From assembly GCA_050746205.1 (NCBI GenBank), contig JBOGKW010000150.1, positions 1-8,960 on the forward strand: 8,960 nt of DNA, written 5' to 3'. Below, piece after piece: positions 1 through 5,860 of this stretch. Each line of letters begins with the position of its first letter. The stretch's first letter is position 1. The notes under the pieces were generated by a model. The model did not search any database and was not told the origin of the DNA. It worked only from the letters and a program-made list of their open reading frames with translations. The translations under genes and the position numbers were made by a program. This DNA is from JAKAUF01 sp050746205 (GTDB lineage Bacteria > Acidobacteriota > Terriglobia > Terriglobales > SCQP01).

Positions 1-117
1 TGCCCCGGCCGCGCTGGCTGCCGCGCGCCGTGGCCCTGTCCCTCTGCGCCCCGTCGGCGCCTGCCCCGCGCCCCCCGCGCGCCGGCGTTTGCCCGTTCCA
101 GCCTTCGGCGGTTTCAT
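1..117 (-). CDS. 5' part of a gene downstream of nadD (candidate rsfS), cut by the window edge
   Basis: An open frame starts at ATG (117-115) and runs without a stop to the left edge, giving 39 codons. The start overlaps the nadD stop as TGATG, the usual sign of translational coupling. A GGAGG lies about 12 nt upstream, inside the nadD end. The visible N-terminus begins MKPPKAGTGKRRRAGG and is all Lys, Arg, Gly, Ala and Pro, a basic disordered extension with no recognisable domain. In many bacteria the gene after nadD encodes the ribosomal silencing factor RsfS, and some RsfS proteins have basic N-terminal tails, so that is the best guess. It rests only on position. The frame could also be a chance GC-rich opening. 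Confidence 0.45.
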   Translation of the reverse strand, partial: MKPPKAGTGKRRRAGGAGQAPTGRRGTGPRRAAASAAGA

Positions 118-791
118 CAACGATAAAATCCTCCACGGCGCAAGTACTCGGCCACGCGAGCGGGAAGCAGCGAGGCGGCTGCTCCCGGCTGCGCGCGGCC
201 CAAACGCGGGCGCAGCTGCCGGGAACCCGCCGGCTCGCGGAAATGCGTCAACCAGAATACCTGACGCCGCCCTAACCGGAATGTCTCCGGCCGCGTGGCT
301 GTCCGGAGGTTCGCTCCCGCTCCCGCCAGCGCCGCCCCCACCGCCTCCAATCCCAACCCCGCCCGCGGCGCCACGATGAAATCGCAGGCGGCCAACAATC
401 GCCGATACCGCCACCAACTCCGGATCTCCACCATCGCATCGGCGCCGAGGATGAAAAACAGCCGCGCCCGCGAATGCCGCTGCGCGATCCAGCCGACTTG
501 ATCCAGCGAGTACGTCAGCCGTCCGGGTGGGGCGGGAATCGCCAGCGGGCACCAGCTCCGCCGTCCTGCCAGCGCCAGCGCCACCATGGCATAGCGGTCG
601 GCATAGCTGGCTCGCGGCGCCGCCTTGTGGCCCGGCCGCGCCGCAGGCACGAAATACACCCAATCTAGCCTGCACCGGCGCTCCGCCGCCGCTGCCAGAC
701 GCAAATGGCCGCGGTGAATCGGATCGAAGGTGCCGCCCAAGATGCCAACCCGCAGCGCTCCGGCCGCCGCCCGCGCCGTGGTGGCGCTCAC
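117..791 (-). CDS. nadD: Nicotinate-nucleotide adenylyltransferase (NadD)
   Basis: Transfers AMP from ATP to nicotinate mononucleotide to make deamido-NAD in cytosolic NAD synthesis. The 224-residue protein has the nucleotidyltransferase alpha/beta phosphodiesterase fold signature GGTFDPIHRGH at residues 19-29, with the HxGH ATP-binding motif at 26-29. It also has the NadD segment GADAMVEIRSWWRYRRLL in the middle and the family C-terminal pattern LLPARVAEYLRRGGFYR. The start is a GTG (791-789) overlapping the obgE TGA as GTGA, so translation is coupled. No other start fits ahead of the Rossmann strand. It is oddly diverged at the usual ISSTxIR phosphate-binding motif, which reads AGSRQLR at residues 188-194: the first Ser and the Thr are lost, while one Ser and the Arg remain. 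Identity is firm from the N-terminal motif and operon position. Confidence 0.93.
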   Translation of the reverse strand: MSATTARAAAGALRVGILGGTFDPIHRGHLRLAAAAERRCRLDWVYFVPAARPGHKAAPRASYADRYAMVALALAGRRSWCPLAIPAPPGRLTYSLDQVGWIAQRHSRARLFFILGADAMVEIRSWWRYRRLLAACDFIVAPRAGLGLEAVGAALAGAGANLRTATRPETFRLGRRQVFWLTHFREPAGSRQLRPRLGRAQPGAAASLLPARVAEYLRRGGFYR

Positions 792-1807
792 GCCCGCCGC
801 GCCCCCGGCGCGCCCAGTCCGTTCAGCTCGCCCTGCAACCGTCGCGCCAACTCCGTCACGCCGGCGCCCGTGGCGGCCGAGATGACGGCCAGCGGTCGCC
901 GCCGGCGTCGTGCCAGCGCCTCCAACGCGCGTGCCTTGGCCGGACTGGCGATGTCCAGCTTGGTGCCCACCAGCACCACGGGCTTGGCCTCCAACCCGTG
1001 GCCGAAGGCCCGCAGTTCCTCCTCGACCACCGCCACCTCATCCTCAACTTCGCGGCCAGAGAACGCCGACAGATCCACCAGCTGCGCCAGCAGGCGCGTG
1101 CGCTCGATGTGGCGCAGAAACTGCGTGCCCAGCCCATGTCCCAGGTGCGCGCCGGCGATCAACCCCGGGATGTCCGCCACCACGTAACTCTGCTCGTCGC
1201 CGCCATACACCACGCCCAAGTTCGGCTGCAAGGTGGTGAAGGGATAGTCCGCGATTTTGGGCCGCGCCGCCGACAAGCAGGCGATGAGCGTGCTCTTGCC
1301 GACGTTGGGAAAGCCCACCAGCCCCACGTCCGCCAGCAGCTTCAGTTCCATCTGCAGCCGCCGCCGCTCTCCCGCCCCCCCCGGCTGCACCCGGCGCGGC
1401 GCCTGGTTGGTGGAGGTGGCGTAGTGCGCGTTGCCGAAGCCGCCTCTTCCGCCGCGCGCCACCACCACGCGCTGGTTGGGCGCGGTGAAGTCCGCGATCA
1501 ACTCACCGTTGCCCGCGTCCCGCGTCGTCGTGCCCACCGGCACCCGCAGCACCACATCGGCGCCATCCCGCCCGTGGCGCAAACTGCCTTCCCCATGCCG
1601 TCCCCGCTCCGCCGTATGCTCCGGGTTGAAGCGGAAGTGCACCAGCGTGTTGTGGCGTTCGGAACTTTCCAGGATCACGTCCCCGCCCCGGCCCCCGTCG
1701 CCGCCGCTGGGACCGCCCCGAGGTACGAACTTTTCCCGTCGGAAGGCCAGGCAGCCGTTGCCCCCGTCTCCGGCCCGCACCGCGATCTCCGCCTCGTCTA
1801 CGAACAT
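788..1807 (-). CDS. obgE: Obg-family GTPase ObgE/CgtA, 50S ribosome assembly
   Basis: A GTPase that binds the large ribosomal subunit and acts in its maturation and in stress signalling. The 339 residues show the glycine-rich Obg domain (about 1-158: FVDEAEIAVRAGDGGNGC, then the PRGGPSGGDGGRGG loop) followed by the G domain. The P-loop GFPNVGKST is at 165-173, switch I YPFTTLQPNLGVV at 188-200, G3 DIPG at 212-215 and G5 SAA at 310-312. G4 reads TKLD (282-285) instead of the classical NKxD. There is no C-terminal OCT domain, as in most Gram-negative Obg proteins of this length. A GGAGG lies 8 nt before the ATG. The gene follows rpmA in the usual L21-L27-Obg order, but 246 bp separate them and that gap holds a dispersed repeat. 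Its 3' end overlaps nadD by 4 nt. Confidence 0.97.
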   Translation of the reverse strand: MFVDEAEIAVRAGDGGNGCLAFRREKFVPRGGPSGGDGGRGGDVILESSERHNTLVHFRFNPEHTAERGRHGEGSLRHGRDGADVVLRVPVGTTTRDAGNGELIADFTAPNQRVVVARGGRGGFGNAHYATSTNQAPRRVQPGGAGERRRLQMELKLLADVGLVGFPNVGKSTLIACLSAARPKIADYPFTTLQPNLGVVYGGDEQSYVVADIPGLIAGAHLGHGLGTQFLRHIERTRLLAQLVDLSAFSGREVEDEVAVVEEELRAFGHGLEAKPVVLVGTKLDIASPAKARALEALARRRRRPLAVISAATGAGVTELARRLQGELNGLGAPGARRA

Positions 1808-1886
1808 GCCGCTAGCCTCCGCCGCCCACTTCTAGCCGGCGCCCCATGGGCCGCCAGCGGCGCGGCTTCGCGGCCCAGCCACGCAT

Positions 1887-1995
1887 GTCGCGGCAACTTG
1901 GAGACGCCCCGAGCGCCAGCGGGTCTCCGTTGCCGCCCGTCGAAGCCCAGCCGCAGCGACCAGCGGGAGCGTCCAGAATAGGGCGGCTGAGCCGC
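1887..1995 (+). repeat. Dispersed structured repeat, copy A (109 bp)
   Basis: First of three copies, lying in the 246-bp gap between rpmA and obgE (1808-2053). Its plus orientation is antisense to the operon. By eye it differs from copy B at 7 of 109 positions and from copy C at 10 of 99. CGGCAAC (1891-1897) pairs with GTTGCCG (1929-1935), and inside it GGAGAC (1900-1905) pairs with GTCTCC (1923-1928). An invariant 25-nt core follows at 1955-1979. The copy closes with a 7-bp hairpin, GGGCGGC-TGA-GCCGCCC, at 1981-1997. No ORF is conserved across the copies. I see no other feature in the rest of this gap. Confidence 0.9.
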
Positions 1996-2053
1996 CCGGC
2001 GGGCACTCAAGGCTTCTCCCAGGTGGCGCCAGGTGCCCCGTCACCGTCTCCGG

Positions 2054-2311
2054 CTAGGCAATCGGGTGGACGTGTACGAACTTGCCTTCTCGCCCCCGGG
2101 TCACGTATTCCACCCGCCCGGCCGTCCGTGCGTACAGCGTGTCGTCCTTGCCCCGGCCCACATTTCGCCCCGGCTTCATCGGCGTCCCGCGCTGGCGCAC
2201 CAAAATCGTCCCGCCCGCCACGGTTTGCCCGGCGAAGACCTTCACCCCCAGCCGCTGGGCATTCGAATCCCGGCCGTTCCGCGAGCTGCCTAAGCCCTTC
2301 TTATGCGCCAT
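2054..2311 (-). CDS. rpmA: 50S ribosomal protein L27
   Basis: A structural protein of the large subunit whose N-terminus reaches the peptidyl-transferase centre. The 85-residue protein has the family N-terminus MAHKKGLGSSRNGRDSNAQRLGVK and the downstream block RQRGTPMKPGRNVGRGKDDTLYA. It starts directly at the mature-type sequence, with no Firmicutes-type cleavable N-terminal extension. The ATG lies only 2 nt after the rplU stop, and the GAGGAG ribosome binding site is inside the rplU 3' end, so the two genes are tightly coupled. It is followed by a 246-bp gap before obgE. Confidence 0.98.
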   Translation of the reverse strand: MAHKKGLGSSRNGRDSNAQRLGVKVFAGQTVAGGTILVRQRGTPMKPGRNVGRGKDDTLYARTAGRVEYVTRGREGKFVHVHPIA

Positions 2312-2313
2312 CG

Positions 2314-2652
2314 CTACCGCTCCTCGCCGGCCACGGCGTCTTGCAGCGGCTGGCCATCCAGTTCCATGCCCGTGATTCGCACCGCGGTGTACGGCTGGCG
2401 ATGCCCGGCCAGCTTCTTGGACTGCTTCTTGCGCTTGTAATGGAACACCTGCACCTTCTTGCCTTTGCCGTTCGCGACCACAGTCGCCGTCACCCGCGCG
2501 TTCTTCGGAGCCGTCACCAGGCCGCGGCCGTCGCGCACCGCCAGTACGTCAGCGGTTTCGATCGTGCCCTCCGCGCCTAGCTTTTCCACCCGCACGACAT
2601 CCCCCGGCGCTACCCGGTATTGCTTGCCCCCGCTGCGGATCACCGCGTACAT
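2314..2652 (-). CDS. rplU: 50S ribosomal protein L21
   Basis: A structural protein of the large subunit that binds 23S rRNA. The 112-residue protein has the family start MYAVIRSGGKQYRVAPGD, the VEKL element, and the C-terminal signature VFHYKRKKQSKKLAGHRQPYT. About ten residues follow the usual end (DAVAGEER tail). A GGGAGG ribosome binding site is close to the ATG. It is the first recognised gene of the rplU-rpmA-obgE-nadD cluster. Immediately upstream are an intrinsic terminator (2689-2719) and a small Lys-rich ORF behind a strong promoter. Expression of rplU therefore depends on readthrough of that terminator, on the weak TAAAAT box at 2677-2682, or on both. Confidence 0.98.
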   Translation of the reverse strand: MYAVIRSGGKQYRVAPGDVVRVEKLGAEGTIETADVLAVRDGRGLVTAPKNARVTATVVANGKGKKVQVFHYKRKKQSKKLAGHRQPYTAVRITGMELDGQPLQDAVAGEER

Positions 2653-2676
2653 GTTCCCTCCCAGCGCAAAAGAACC

Positions 2677-2682
2677 ATTTTA
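2677..2682 (-). promoter_or_regulatory. Possible -10 box directly ahead of rplU
   Basis: The minus strand reads TGTAAAATGG between the terminator T-tract and the rplU ribosome binding site. TAAAAT matches the sigma70 -10 consensus at five of six positions and would give a leader of about 20 nt. The matching -35 position falls in the terminator stem and T-tract and is poor. It may be a second weak promoter or simply an AT-rich gap. Confidence 0.35.
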
Positions 2683-2688
2683 CACGAC

Positions 2689-2719
2689 AAAAAAAGGATG
2701 CGCCGGCTGCGGCGCACCC
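2689..2719 (-). terminator. Intrinsic terminator between the micro-ORF and rplU
   Basis: On the minus strand GGGTGCGCC (2719-2711) pairs with GGCGCATCC (2704-2696) around a 6-nt loop. The 9-bp stem contains one G-T pair. Seven T residues (2695-2689) follow at once. This is the clearest rho-independent terminator in the window. It stands 28 nt after the micro-ORF stop and 36 nt before the rplU ATG, so it either ends a separate small transcript or attenuates rplU transcription. Confidence 0.88.
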
Positions 2720-2747
2720 TTAGGTTCGGTACTTCGGATGAAGATGG

Positions 2748-2801
2748 CTACTTCTTTTTCTTCGCCGGCTTCTTCGCGGCGGCCTTTTTCTTGGTCGGCA
2801 T
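2748..2801 (-). CDS. 17-residue lysine-rich micropeptide or leader peptide
   Basis: The ORF ATG (2801-2799) to TAG (2750-2748) encodes MPTKKKAAAKKPAKKKK, with 9 Lys, 4 Ala and 2 Pro in 17 residues. It resembles the tails of histone H1-like bacterial proteins. Translation is well supported: AAGGAGG sits 7 nt before the ATG, the best Shine-Dalgarno in the window. A strong promoter lies upstream (2884-2912) and an intrinsic terminator downstream (2689-2719). Two readings fit. It may be a stand-alone gene for a tiny basic nucleic-acid-binding peptide, or a leader peptide whose translation controls the terminator ahead of rplU-rpmA-obgE-nadD. The peptide is too short for any family assignment. Confidence 0.65.
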   Translation of the reverse strand: MPTKKKAAAKKPAKKKK

Positions 2802-2818
2802 GAGCTATCCTCCTTGTT

Positions 2819-2836
2819 CCTCGCCCGGAGGCGAGG
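2819..2836 (-). promoter_or_regulatory. Leader hairpin next to the micro-ORF ribosome binding site
   Basis: On the minus strand CCTCGCC and GGCGAGG form a perfect 7-bp stem around a 4-nt loop. The stem ends a few bases before AAGGAGG of the micro-ORF. In the transcript it would stand as a stable stem beside the ribosome binding site and could shape ribosome access or protect the 5' end. It has no T-tract and is not a terminator. Confidence 0.55.
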
Positions 2837-2883
2837 GTTTCGACTTCACCCCGCCATTTTGCGTGCGTGGCAAAGTCACACAA

Positions 2884-2912
2884 GATATAGGGCCATGGAC
2901 CGCCGGAGTCAA
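2884..2912 (-). promoter_or_regulatory. Strong sigma70-type promoter for the micro-ORF and probably the rplU operon
   Basis: The minus strand shows TTGACT (2912-2907), a 17-nt spacer and TATATC (2889-2884). A/T tracts lie just upstream of the -35 (2911-2940), like an UP element, and stand out in this GC-rich sequence. The predicted start near 2877 gives a leader of about 75 nt before the micro-ORF. The -35 lies in the arm of a 6-bp inverted repeat (GGAGTC 2905-2910 and GACTCC 2927-2932). No comparably good promoter stands closer to rplU. Confidence 0.75.
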
Positions 2913-2976
2913 GAAAAATTTCATCCGACTCCCATTTTTCTCTTGACGAAGTTGACCCCTGGTGAGGAGTACAGGC

Positions 2977-3504
2977 CTACTCGCCCTGCTCACGCAGCTT
3001 CTTCGACTTCGCCTCGACGCCGGCCGCCAGCTGTTGCTTGTATTCTTCCAGCCGCCGCGCGAGCCGCGGTTCGCTCAGGGCCAGGATCTGGGCCGCCAGC
3101 ACTGCCGCGTTGCGCGCGCCGGCGTCGCCCACCGCCATGGTCGCGACCGGGACCCCGGCCGGCATCATCGCCAGCGACAGCAGGGAATCAAAGCCGGACA
3201 GCGGCGAGGTCGCCAGCGGCACGCCGATCACCGGCAGCGTCGTCTCCGCCGCCACCGCGCCGCCCAGCGCGGCCGCGGCCCCGGCGCCGACGATGATGAC
3301 CCGCAGCCCGCGCTGCGCCGCTCCCGCCGCGTAAGCCGCGGTGCGGCGCGGCGAACGGTGGGCGGAGCAGATCTCGATCTCATACGGCACCCCGAACTCA
3401 GCCAGCAGCTTCGCCGCCTGCCGCATCACCGGCAGATCCGTGTCGCTGCCCATCAGAATGCCCACCCAAGGCTGGGTGGGCGCGGATTGCGTGTTCGCGC
3501 TCAT
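2977..3504 (-). CDS. purE: N5-carboxyaminoimidazole ribonucleotide mutase (PurE)
   Basis: Converts N5-CAIR to CAIR in purine biosynthesis. The 175-residue protein has class I PurE features: GILMGSDTDLPVM at 15-27 for the phosphate site, CSAHRSP at 46-52 with the catalytic His49, LPVIGVPL at 90-97, and LSGFDSLLS followed by MMPAGVPVATMAVG for the active-site loop. The start was chosen by a strong TAAGGAG site just before the ATG at 3504; the same frame stays open upstream only as a shadow of purD. It follows purD by 35 bp in one operon. It is odd at the loop usually read as GAGGAAHLPG, here GAGAAAALGG (73-82), where the second conserved His and the Pro are gone. No purK lies in this window. 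Confidence 0.95.
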   Translation of the reverse strand: MSANTQSAPTQPWVGILMGSDTDLPVMRQAAKLLAEFGVPYEIEICSAHRSPRRTAAYAAGAAQRGLRVIIVGAGAAAALGGAVAAETTLPVIGVPLATSPLSGFDSLLSLAMMPAGVPVATMAVGDAGARNAAVLAAQILALSEPRLARRLEEYKQQLAAGVEAKSKKLREQGE

Positions 3505-3539
3505 GAGTCTCCTTACCCAAGGCGGGCCCGCGGCCCGGT

Positions 3540-4832
3540 CTACATCCGCGCTCCGGCGCTCAGCCAGGCCAGGGCCCGGCGGCCGATGTCGCGGCGATAC
3601 TGCATGCCCTCGAAGCGGATGGGCTCGACGCCCGCGTATGCCCGTTCGATGGCTTCTGACAGCGTGTCGGCGCGGGCGGTGACGCCGAGCACGCGCCCGC
3701 CGCGGGTCACCCAATGCTGCTGCCGTAGCGCCGTTCCGGCGTGAAAAACTGTCACCTGCGGATCCCGGCTCGCCACCTCTAACCCCAGGATGGGCAGCGC
3801 GGAGGTGAAGCTTCCCGGATACCCGCCGCTGGCCAGCACCACGCATGCCGCGGGTTCCGGCGACCAGCGCACGCAGTCCTGGCGCAGCCGGCCTTCGGCT
3901 GCCGACAGCAGCGCCGTGGCCCAGTCCCCCTCGGCCCGCGCCAAGATGGCCTGCGCCTCCGGGTCGCCGAAGCGGACGTTGAACTCCAGCACCTGTGGCC
4001 CGGCTGCGGTTAGCATCAGCCCGCAATACAACACCCCGCGCAGCGGGTGCCCTTCTTCGGCCATGCCGCGCAGCGTGGGCGCCACGATCTCCTGCTCAAT
4101 CCGCCGCCGCATCTCGGGCCGGAGCAGTCCGTCGTCGGAGACCGCGCCCATGCCCCCGGTGTTCGGCCCTTGATCGCCGTCCCAGGCCCGCTTGTGGTCC
4201 TGCGCCGGCGGCAGCAGCGCCCAGCGCTCGCCGTCGCTCAGCGCCAGCAGGCTGATCTCCTCGCCGCGCAGGCATTCCTCGATCACCACTCGTTGCCCCG
4301 CCGCACCCGCCAGCCGTCCGGCAAATAGCTCCGCTAGCGTGGCCTCGGCTTCGGCCCGGTCGCTGGCGATCACCACCCCCTTGCCCGCCGCCAGGCCGTC
4401 GGCTTTCAACACCACCGGTGGGGAAAAGCGTTCCAGCGCGTCCCGCGCCTCCGCCTCGCGGTCACAAGCCACAAAGCGCGCCGTCGGCACCCCGTGGCGC
4501 TGCATGAACGCCTTGGCGAAGATCTTGCTGCTCTCCAGTCGGGCCGCCGCCCGCGAGGGACCGAAGACCCGCCGCCCCTGCTCTTGCAGCACGTCCGCCA
4601 CGCCCGCCGCCAGGGGCGCCTCCGGGCCGATGACCGTCAGGTCAATGTCCATCTCCGCCGCCAGGCCGGCCACCCGCGCCGGGTCGGTCGGGTCGCCGGC
4701 CAACGGCTCGGCCAGGGTGGCAATGGCGTCGCTGCCCGGCAGGGCGTACAGCCGCTGCACCGCCGGCGAATGCCGCAGCGTCCACGCCAGGGCGTGCTCC
4801 CGTCCGCCGCCGCCCAACAGCAATACCCTCAT
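3540..4832 (-). CDS. purD: Phosphoribosylamine-glycine ligase (GARS)
   Basis: Joins glycine to 5-phosphoribosylamine using ATP, the second step of purine synthesis. The 430-residue single-domain ATP-grasp enzyme is the usual bacterial length. It shows GGGGREHALAW (7-17), IGPEAPLAAGVAD (68-80), GPSRAAARLESSKIFAK (91-107), KADGLAAGKGVV (143-154), EECLRGEEIS (185-194), the PurD signature around QGPNTGGMGA (221-230), and the metal-binding segment EFNVRFGDPEAQ (283-294). I chose ATG 4832 because homologues begin MRVLLLG-like. An in-frame ATG at 4844 has a GGAGG 11 nt upstream and would add MAAG. It lies between pyrD and purE on the same strand, with short gaps, so one mRNA is likely. Confidence 0.96.
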   Translation of the reverse strand: MRVLLLGGGGREHALAWTLRHSPAVQRLYALPGSDAIATLAEPLAGDPTDPARVAGLAAEMDIDLTVIGPEAPLAAGVADVLQEQGRRVFGPSRAAARLESSKIFAKAFMQRHGVPTARFVACDREAEARDALERFSPPVVLKADGLAAGKGVVIASDRAEAEATLAELFAGRLAGAAGQRVVIEECLRGEEISLLALSDGERWALLPPAQDHKRAWDGDQGPNTGGMGAVSDDGLLRPEMRRRIEQEIVAPTLRGMAEEGHPLRGVLYCGLMLTAAGPQVLEFNVRFGDPEAQAILARAEGDWATALLSAAEGRLRQDCVRWSPEPAACVVLASGGYPGSFTSALPILGLEVASRDPQVTVFHAGTALRQQHWVTRGGRVLGVTARADTLSEAIERAYAGVEPIRFEGMQYRRDIGRRALAWLSAGARM

Positions 4833-4890
4833 GCCCGCCGCCATGCCCGCCGCGCCTCCATCGCCGTTGCGTTTTCCCGCGGTTGCCCGC

Positions 4891-5829
4891 CTAGGCGCCC
4901 GCGAGCGGCCCTTCGCTCCCGCCCATCTCCAGCGCCCCGGTGAGGTCGCTGACTCGCGCCACGCCGTGCCGGGCGCCATATCGCTTCAGCCCGCTCAGCA
5001 GGTTTTCCGTCGCCTTGGGATCCCAAAAGTTCGCCGTTCCCACCTGCACCGCCCGGGCGCCAGCCAGCAAGAACTCTACCGCATCCTCCGCCGTGGTGAT
5101 GCCCCCCGCCCCCAACAGCGGAATCTTCACCGCCTGGTAGGCCTCCCACACCATCCGCAAGGCCAGCGGTTTGATCGCCGGCCCCGACAGTCCGGCGACC
5201 ACATTGGCGAATCGCGGGCGGCGCGTGCGTGCGTCAATGGCCATGCCCAGAAAGGTGTTGACCAGGGTCAGCGCGTCCGCACCCGCGCCCTCGGCCGCCT
5301 GCGCCATCTCCGCGATGCTGGTGACGTTCGGCGTCAGCTTGACGATCACCGGCCGGCGCGCCGTCCGCTTCACCCGCTCCACCACCTCGGCCAGCAGCCG
5401 AGCGTCGCTGCCAAACACCATGCCGCCCCGTTGCGTGTTCGGACAGCTTACGTTCAGCTCGTACGCGGCAATGCCCTCTCCCTCGTTCAGCACCGCCACC
5501 ACCTCCAAATAGTCCTCCACCGTGTAGCCGAACACGTTGGCAATCACGCGTGCCCCGATCTGCCGCAGCCGGGGCAGCCGCGTGCGCACAAACGCCGCCG
5601 CGCCGATGTTCTGCAATCCCACCGAGTTCAACATGCCGGCCGACGTCTCGAACAGGCGCGGGCTGGGGTTGCCCGCCATGGGTAGCGGCGACAGTCCCTT
5701 GGTCACCACCGCCCCCAGCTTTTTCAGGTTGACAATGTCCTCCAGCTCCACCCCGTAGCCGAACGTGCCGCTGGCCGCCAACACCGGGTTGGGCAGCGGG
5801 ATACCGGCAATCTCGATGTGCAGGTCCAT
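4891..5829 (-). CDS. pyrD: Dihydroorotate dehydrogenase, class 1B catalytic subunit
   Basis: Oxidises dihydroorotate to orotate in pyrimidine synthesis using FMN. The 312-residue TIM-barrel protein has NPVLAASGTFGYG (14-26), VTKGLSP (42-48), NSVGLQN (68-74), ELNVSCPN (124-131) with Cys129 as the catalytic base of class 1 enzymes, KLTPNV (164-169), NTF (191-193), GAGGI (240-244) and VQVGTANF (261-268). The Cys base, the length and the lack of a membrane-anchoring N-terminal helix place it in class 1, and the motifs fit the 1B type that partners with PyrK. No pyrK is adjacent. It is the first gene of pyrD-purD-purE, with a promoter at 5856-5884. I see no clear Shine-Dalgarno before its ATG. Confidence 0.95.
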   Translation of the reverse strand: MDLHIEIAGIPLPNPVLAASGTFGYGVELEDIVNLKKLGAVVTKGLSPLPMAGNPSPRLFETSAGMLNSVGLQNIGAAAFVRTRLPRLRQIGARVIANVFGYTVEDYLEVVAVLNEGEGIAAYELNVSCPNTQRGGMVFGSDARLLAEVVERVKRTARRPVIVKLTPNVTSIAEMAQAAEGAGADALTLVNTFLGMAIDARTRRPRFANVVAGLSGPAIKPLALRMVWEAYQAVKIPLLGAGGITTAEDAVEFLLAGARAVQVGTANFWDPKATENLLSGLKRYGARHGVARVSDLTGALEMGGSEGPLAGA

Positions 5830-5854
5830 GCGGGGCGCGCGGCCGTGGAAAGCC

Positions 5855-5860
5855 TATAAT
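5855..5860 (+). promoter_or_regulatory. Consensus -10 box for tyrS
   Basis: A perfect TATAAT lies on the plus strand between the divergent pyrD and tyrS genes. A start near 5867 would give tyrS a leader of about 69 nt holding a 28-bp palindrome. The -35 position (5832-5837, GGGGCG) does not match consensus. The box overlaps the minus-strand pyrD -10 by five bases, so the two polymerases would compete. Confidence 0.55.

Noticed and set aside
1955..1979. Invariant 25-nt core of the dispersed repeat as a possible CRISPR repeat or attachment site
   Set aside because: The copies are kilobases apart or separated by genes, with no regular spacers, and no integrase or cas gene is present.
527..1981. 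Long plus-strand open frame of 484 codons antisense to nadD and obgE
   Set aside because: It lies opposite two genes with clear family motifs, its product is Arg/Pro/Ala/His-rich and low in complexity, and it ends inside repeat copy A. It is a GC-driven shadow.
2680..2883. 67-codon minus-strand frame over the micro-ORF region
   Set aside because: It runs through the terminator and out of frame with the well-placed Shine-Dalgarno of the micro-ORF; no start signal of its own was seen.
3505..4026. Upstream extension of the purE frame to 349 residues
   Set aside because: The extra part is antiparallel-free but out of frame within purD and has no family similarity; the strong ribosome binding site at 3504 marks the true purE start.
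4192..5685. Long plus-strand open frame of 497 codons antisense to purD and pyrD
   Set aside because: Both genes beneath it have intact catalytic motifs; the frame has no recognisable domain and no start signal.
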